Assembly: GCA_964405375.1 (NCBI GenBank)
Contig: CAYONQ010000092.1
Coordinates: forward strand, 1 to 9,076
Reading direction: 5' to 3'
Source of the DNA: CAYONQ01 sp964405375
Lineage (GTDB): Bacteria > Planctomycetota > Phycisphaerae > Sedimentisphaerales > Anaerobacaceae
DNA: 9,076 bases
Both the position numbers and the translations under genes were made by a program. Below, piece by piece: positions 5,196 to 9,076 of the stretch (position 1 is the first letter of the stretch; every line of letters begins with the position of its first letter). The notes under the pieces were generated by a model that searched no databases, was not told the DNA's origin, and was given only the letters and a program-made list of their open reading frames with translations.

Positions 5196-7763
5196 TTATC
5201 GCACTGCCAGGTGCTTTTCTATCGTCCTTACAAGGGCCTCGTCATCTATGGGCTTGGAGATATAATCCGTAAAGCCATAAGCCAGCATCTCGTCACGGTC
5301 CCGCCTCATCACTTTTGCAGTGAGAGCGATAATCGGCACAACCGGTTCTGATGCATTTCTGGTTATTTCGTCGAATGCCTCATAGCCGTCCATAACCGGC
5401 ATCATAATATCCATCAAAACAATATCCGGCGAGGTGGAAAAGTATTTCTCAATAACCTCTTTGCCATCTTCAGCAAATATCAGCTGGTAGCGATGTTCAA
5501 GCATCATTTTAATCGCCGCCCTGCTGAACTCGTCATCTTCCGCAATCAAAATCTTCTTCAACGATTCCGATTGTTTCGCGTATCGCCTGTCCTGCGAACT
5601 CTGCAGGTTCATTTCATCTTTTTGGACAGCGGGTTCTGCCGGCAGTGGGACATTGTCATCGGCTGTGACCTGCCGGGTCTTTAAGGGGACATAAAACGTA
5701 ATCGTTGTGCCTTCGCCGACTTTGCTGTCGGCCTTGATTTCGCCGCCCAGCAGTCCAACCATTTTCTTACAAATAGCCAGACCAAGACCGGTGCCAGGAT
5801 ATTTTCTGGTTGTTGAGCTATCCACCTGAGTAAACTCGTCAAAGATACGACCGATATGATGTTCATCTATTCCAATACCGGTATCAGAGACCGCAAAATA
5901 CAGCCGATTCCGCTCAACATATATCTTCAGAATAATTTCACCTGCATCGGTGAATTTAACAGCGTTACTTATAATGTTCGTGAGAATCTCGTGGAGCTTT
6001 TCAGCATCGGAGATTATGGTACCGGGTACAGAGGCGCCTTTTTGAACCAGGAAATCGACACCCTTGCTGCTGCTGAGAGTTGTTGCCACGCTGCGTATCC
6101 CCGCTATCAGTGCGTCCAGAGAAAAGGCCTTTAACTTCATCTCCATCTTACCGGACTCAATCTTTGAAAGGTCAAGGATGTCGTTAATCAACGATAATAA
6201 CCTCTGGCTGCTTTGATGTACTATCCCTAACCCTTCAATTTGTTTGGCGGTGAGGTTTTCGGTGTCGTATTTGCTGAGCGTTTTCGAGACGCTAATTACG
6301 GCATTAAGGGGAGTCCTGATTTCGTGACTCATATTGGCAAGGAACTGACTCTTGGCCTTATTGGCCGAATCAGCCGCCTCTTTGGCCTGCCGGAGGCGTT
6401 TTTCCACCTGCTTGCGCTCGGTAATGTCCTGAACAATGCCCCTGCTGGCAATCGGCCGACCGGTCTTCTCGTCCCTGATAGGAAATGAGCAATCACTAAG
6501 CCATTTTTCCTCGCCCTGTGCAGTGCGAATACGAATATCTACCTGGTGATAGTCTCTCTTGCCGTTTGCAACCATTTTGCTGTAGGACGCCATATCGGTG
6601 GGGGCACCGGGGTCGGCAGGAACCATCTCCTCAATTAACTCATTGAAGGCCTTCCTCGTCAACTTCTCCGCCGGAATGCCGACCAGTTTTTCAATCGCCG
6701 AACCAATGAAATCGTATTTGCCATCGGCCCAGCGCACCTGGTAGGGCACACCGCCGGCCTTTTCGATGGTCTGTCGGTAAATGGCCTCCGAACGAGCCAG
6801 CTCTTGCTGGGCCTGCTTGCGTTCGGCCGCCTCGCTGAGGGCACGGGCAATGGCATCGATAAGATTACGCTCCTCTTTGAGAAACGGCCCCTCGTCAAGC
6901 ACAGGACGCTGCTGGAGGTAATAGACCTCCACCGAGCCGCACCGCTTACCGTTGACGACAATGTCACTTGTCTGCCTCCATTGAGTCTCTTTGAAGGGTT
7001 CTAAAAAATGTTCCTCGCCGTCGAAACGCACCTTGGCGCGTGTAATTTCAGGGTAGTGCCAACCGGCAGGAATGAGCTTAACAACATCCTGGAAGATTTC
7101 ATTCATACTCTCTCGCTGCCGGATAGAACTGGCCAGGCCGTACATACAGGCGAGGTTTTTGATACGTTCTTCCAAATCATGGTGAGACCTGCGCAATTGC
7201 TCCTCGCTGGCCCGTAGTTGCTGGTTAGTAGCTTGTAACTGTTGCTCATGCGCCCGCAGTTGTTGGTTAGCGGCTTTTAACTGTTGCTCGCGCGCTTCCA
7301 ACTGCTGGTTGGCGGCCCTTAGCTGTTGCTCGCGTGCTTCCAACTGCTGGTTGGCGGCCCCAAGCTGCTGCTCATGCGCCCGCAGTTGTTGATTAGCAGC
7401 TTTTAACTGTTGTTCGCGCGCTTCTAACTGCTGGTTAGCAGCTTCAAGCTGCTGCTCGTGCGCCCGTAGTTGTTGGTTAGCGGCTTTTAACTGCTGCTCG
7501 TGTGCCAGCAATTGTTGGTTGGCTGCTCTTAGCTGTTGCTCACGGGCTAACAGTTGCTGGTTGATAGCGTCCTGCTGCTGAACACCCTTTGGTCTCAATT
7601 GCTCCACCGCACGGCGGCTTACCCGTTGATTTTTTTGGTGGATATCCTTCATATCATTCACACACTTGGGGGCTTTACTACCGTTTTTCCCTAAATTCTC
7701 GACACTCCTCCACAAAACCGATAGCAACACTAATCCCAGCGAATGCTGCGCCGCGGCAATCAC
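5196..7763 (-). CDS. Hybrid sensor histidine kinase with tandem coiled-coil repeats, GAF-like, PAS and receiver domains
   Basis: 855 residues, no convincing membrane span, so probably cytosolic. Order: short N-terminus (1-60); nine 14-residue coiled-coil repeats (67-192); GAF-like sensor region (about 203-312); PAS with PAC (about 325-455); HisKA with the phospho-accepting H480 in SHEIRTPLNAV; ATPase domain with N-box N596/N600, DTGIGI (627-632) and GTGLGL (657-662); receiver domain (about 736-852) with acidic pocket E742/D743/D744, phospho-acceptor D785, T815 and K837. All catalytic residues are present, so it should be active. The attached receiver implies a phosphorelay, but no phosphotransfer or output protein is nearby. 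The start is GTG at 7763, the first possible after an in-frame TGA at 7767-7769. AAGG touches it directly, so a later start such as the ATG at 7652 is possible. The signal is unknown. Confidence 0.93.
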   Translation of the reverse strand: MIAAAQHSLGLVLLSVLWRSVENLGKNGSKAPKCVNDMKDIHQKNQRVSRRAVEQLRPKGVQQQDAINQQLLAREQQLRAANQQLLAHEQQLKAANQQLRAHEQQLEAANQQLEAREQQLKAANQQLRAHEQQLGAANQQLEAREQQLRAANQQLEAREQQLKAANQQLRAHEQQLQATNQQLRASEEQLRRSHHDLEERIKNLACMYGLASSIRQRESMNEIFQDVVKLIPAGWHYPEITRAKVRFDGEEHFLEPFKETQWRQTSDIVVNGKRCGSVEVYYLQQRPVLDEGPFLKEERNLIDAIARALSEAAERKQAQQELARSEAIYRQTIEKAGGVPYQVRWADGKYDFIGSAIEKLVGIPAEKLTRKAFNELIEEMVPADPGAPTDMASYSKMVANGKRDYHQVDIRIRTAQGEEKWLSDCSFPIRDEKTGRPIASRGIVQDITERKQVEKRLRQAKEAADSANKAKSQFLANMSHEIRTPLNAVISVSKTLSKYDTENLTAKQIEGLGIVHQSSQRLLSLINDILDLSKIESGKMEMKLKAFSLDALIAGIRSVATTLSSSKGVDFLVQKGASVPGTIISDAEKLHEILTNIISNAVKFTDAGEIILKIYVERNRLYFAVSDTGIGIDEHHIGRIFDEFTQVDSSTTRKYPGTGLGLAICKKMVGLLGGEIKADSKVGEGTTITFYVPLKTRQVTADDNVPLPAEPAVQKDEMNLQSSQDRRYAKQSESLKKILIAEDDEFSRAAIKMMLEHRYQLIFAEDGKEVIEKYFSTSPDIVLMDIMMPVMDGYEAFDEITRNASEPVVPIIALTAKVMRRDRDEMLAYGFTDYISKPIDDEALVRTIEKHLAVR
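7188..7565 (-). repeat. Nine tandem 42-bp repeats in the kinase gene
   Basis: Encodes residues 67-192 of the kinase as nine consecutive 14-residue units of the form ANQQLxAxEQQLxA, each made of two heptads. Variation is limited to a few positions (R/E/L/K/G/Q at x; H/R before EQQL; the last unit degenerates to ASEEQLRR). Leucines recur every seven residues, as expected for a parallel coiled coil. Arrays like this change length by recombination or slippage. Confidence 0.9.
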
Positions 7764-7857
7764 CCTTCACCGCTATGACGAATTGATTTCGCTATCTTCG
7801 CTTATTCTCCAAAAACAATCTAATTGTACCTTTGCCGGCCCGCAAATGCAAAGCAAT

Positions 7858-7887
7858 AATATAATAAAAGTTAGGTGTAACTTACAA
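7858..7887 (-). promoter_or_regulatory. Candidate promoter of the histidine kinase gene
   Basis: On the minus strand TTGTAA (7882-7887, four of six to -35 consensus) and TATATT (7858-7863, five of six to -10) are 18 bp apart, about 95 bp before the GTG start. The spacer includes AGTTA-GGTG-TAACT (7869-7882) on the plus strand, a small palindrome. The region is AT-rich compared with its surroundings. Matches are modest, so this is a weak call. Confidence 0.3.
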
Positions 7888-8016
7888 CCACCCCATATAA
7901 GTAAGAGGTTCTCGAGGCAGTAAGGCCCTCATCATCTTAACGTAATGACCGCCGACATACTGTCTGCCGCCGGTGCTCGATAATTGGCTGAAGTCCGACC
8001 GACTGATGGTTTGGCC
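7888..8016. other. Intergenic region between kinase and isochorismatase-fold genes
   Basis: Together with the promoter segment, about 250 bp separate the two minus-strand genes. I see no open frame with family features, no tRNA and no clear terminator; GACA-TAC-TGTC near 7950 is a short hairpin without a T-run. The gap suggests the kinase gene is transcribed separately from the upstream pair. Confidence 0.4.
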
Positions 8017-8670
8017 TTAGCATCGGCCCGAATTGTACGATTCCATCAGTCGCAGAAAGGAAAGACCCAGAACTGTGCCGGTCTCGGTAAGTCTCCCACC
8101 CCTTTCCAATATATGACGAAGGGCAACCTCCCCCACAGTCTTTTTATACGAACCGGTCGCATCAACCAATACCGTCACCCTCTTGTGTCTGGCCAAAAGC
8201 CCGAGCGCGGTGGCTTTTACAGCCCCTTCCGTGGCGGCGCCAATCAAAATAAGCTCATCGGCCTGCAATTCACTGAGCATCCTGTCCGCCCGTGGTTCCT
8301 CGAAGGGGTCTAAACAGCGTTTGCGGAATATGACCTGGTCGTAATGTTCTAATACCTCCGGCGGCAAATCAGTGCAGCCGTCGGCATCGAAACAGGTATG
8401 GCTTTTACAAAGTGTGCAGCCAATCTTTTTTTCACCCGCCATACCGCCGATGTAAGAATTGCAATAGAAATTATTGCCCGTACACATCTGTATGGTTGAA
8501 ATTATGTGGATATTTTTCAGCCGTGCCCAGCTCACTACTCTTTGAATATTGGCAAGGACCTGCCGATGGTTCCGAACACAAACTATGCTTGTATCCAGGA
8601 AAAAATGCCTCTGAGTATCAACGTCGATAATGATGCGCTTCCGTCGTGATGTAATTATAGGCATAACCAT
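8017..8670 (-). CDS. Isochorismatase-fold (cysteine hydrolase-like) protein lacking the usual cysteine
   Basis: 217 residues with the isochorismatase-like fold: strand and catalytic-type Asp in IIIDVDTQRHFF (D18), a Lys in VIFRKRCLDPF (K117), and the signature region GAATEGAVKATALGLLARHKRVTVLVDATGS (from 144). In cysteine hydrolases of this family the signature reads like GVATEVCV; here the nucleophile position is A150. Amidase or nicotinamidase chemistry is therefore doubtful, while Asp/Lys-based chemistry or a non-catalytic role remain possible. A segment at 63-99 contains six cysteines (C63, C70, C85, C88, C93, C99) and may bind metal or form a cluster. The ATG at 8670 has GAGG seven bases upstream and overlaps the end of the lactonase gene by 16 bp, so translational coupling is likely. 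The substrate is unknown. Confidence 0.8.
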   Translation of the reverse strand: MVMPIITSRRKRIIIDVDTQRHFFLDTSIVCVRNHRQVLANIQRVVSWARLKNIHIISTIQMCTGNNFYCNSYIGGMAGEKKIGCTLCKSHTCFDADGCTDLPPEVLEHYDQVIFRKRCLDPFEEPRADRMLSELQADELILIGAATEGAVKATALGLLARHKRVTVLVDATGSYKKTVGEVALRHILERGGRLTETGTVLGLSFLRLMESYNSGRC

Positions 8671-9076
8671 TTCTCATCCTCACTGTTGGAGCCGGGGTCG
8701 CTTGTCCGCCGCACTATCTTATTTGACTGATACCGTGGTAACAAAAATTTGGCTGCGTTCCGGTCAACCAGCCATGTCACCTTGTCAAGAATGGGCCAAA
8801 TGGCGTGAACAGGATACCGCACCTCATCGGGCTTGCTGGTGAGCACCTCTCTTAAAATACCGGCCTTCTTTTCACCATAAACCAGAACAGCTACGTGAGA
8901 CGCAGCTCGCAAAACCGGGTTGGTCAGTGTGATTCGCGTGTGCCTCTCGTCCATAAAGTAAATGACGCGAACAAGGTCTTTGGTGTCATCGAAAAAGGCG
9001 TATGTATCGGAAAATAGCGAGCCAACATGCCCATCTGCACTCATTCCAAGAATAATCAGGTCAAACCGAGGCATTC
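8655..9076 (-). CDS. pgl: 6-phosphogluconolactonase, C-terminal part (runs off the window)
   Basis: Partial gene, 5' end beyond the window. Hydrolyses 6-phosphogluconolactone in the oxidative pentose phosphate pathway, in the cytosol. The visible 139 residues start near the family motif: FDLIILGMSADGHVGSLF matches the LGMGxDGHxASLFP signature, with Ser and Gly replacing two usual residues. Further matches are RITLTNPVLRAA, LVYGEKKAGILREVL and VTWLVDRNAAKFLL. The first Met in view is probably internal because the frame stays open to the edge and roughly 100 or more N-terminal residues would be missing. The tail after RNAAKFLL (LPRYQ to WLCL) is about 28 residues longer than the conserved core. 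A glucosamine-6-phosphate isomerase relative is a less likely alternative. Its stop overlaps the start of the next gene. Confidence 0.85.
   Translation of the reverse strand, partial: MPRFDLIILGMSADGHVGSLFSDTYAFFDDTKDLVRVIYFMDERHTRITLTNPVLRAASHVAVLVYGEKKAGILREVLTSKPDEVRYPVHAIWPILDKVTWLVDRNAAKFLLPRYQSNKIVRRTSDPGSNSEDEKWLCL

Overview
The window is a 9.1 kb bacterial chromosomal segment. Membrane lipoprotein modification (Lgt), the Feo ferrous-iron system, a hybrid histidine kinase and a Pro-GGG tRNA without an encoded CCA all point to a bacterium. The mix of a 23S-IVS-type four-helix-bundle gene in a repeat-rich cassette, a FeoA-tailed DtxR regulator and an atypical isochorismatase-fold protein next to 6-phosphogluconolactonase fits environmental Planctomycetota (Phycisphaerae-like) or a similar anaerobic diderm. 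That assignment is tentative, since no rRNA or marker phylogeny is visible.

Layout. Positions 1-270 hold no gene but an unusual sequence: eleven T-tracts at about 10-bp spacing, then a G-poor stretch whose minus strand carries a quadruplex-like G-run series. On the minus strand, 4265 to 271 is an iron-uptake operon in the order dtxR/mntR-like regulator, feoA, lgt, feoB. A consensus-like promoter at 4293-4322 precedes it, and an 18-bp perfect-armed palindrome (AGTTAG-TCCTGC-CTAACT) sits in its spacer and overlaps the -10 box by one base. This is the expected geometry for metal-dependent autorepression. On the plus strand, 4404-4478 is tRNA-Pro(GGG), followed at once by a perfect 11-bp-arm hairpin, an array of CAGGTGA-type repeats, a four-helix-bundle (S23/IVS family) gene, and a second set of nested inverted repeats. 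A 15-base sequence (AAAATCGGAGAGCAG) is present on both sides of that gene. On the minus strand again, 7763 to 5196 encodes a soluble hybrid sensor kinase whose N-terminus is nine tandem 14-residue coiled-coil repeats. From 9076 to 8017 there is a partial 6-phosphogluconolactonase gene overlapping by 16 bp an isochorismatase-fold gene that lacks the usual nucleophilic cysteine.

How the genes fit together. The regulator probably senses Fe(II) or Mn(II) and controls FeoA/FeoB ferrous iron import; lgt is carried along in the same transcript although its function (lipoprotein diacylglyceryl transfer) is not iron-related. The four-helix-bundle cassette looks like an insertion unit between the tRNA and the kinase gene. 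The sugar-lactonase and isochorismatase-fold genes are probably translationally coupled. The most noteworthy items are the operator-in-promoter of the feo operon, the repeat-flanked S23-like cassette abutting the tRNA, the phased T-tracts, and the lgt insertion between feoA and feoB.
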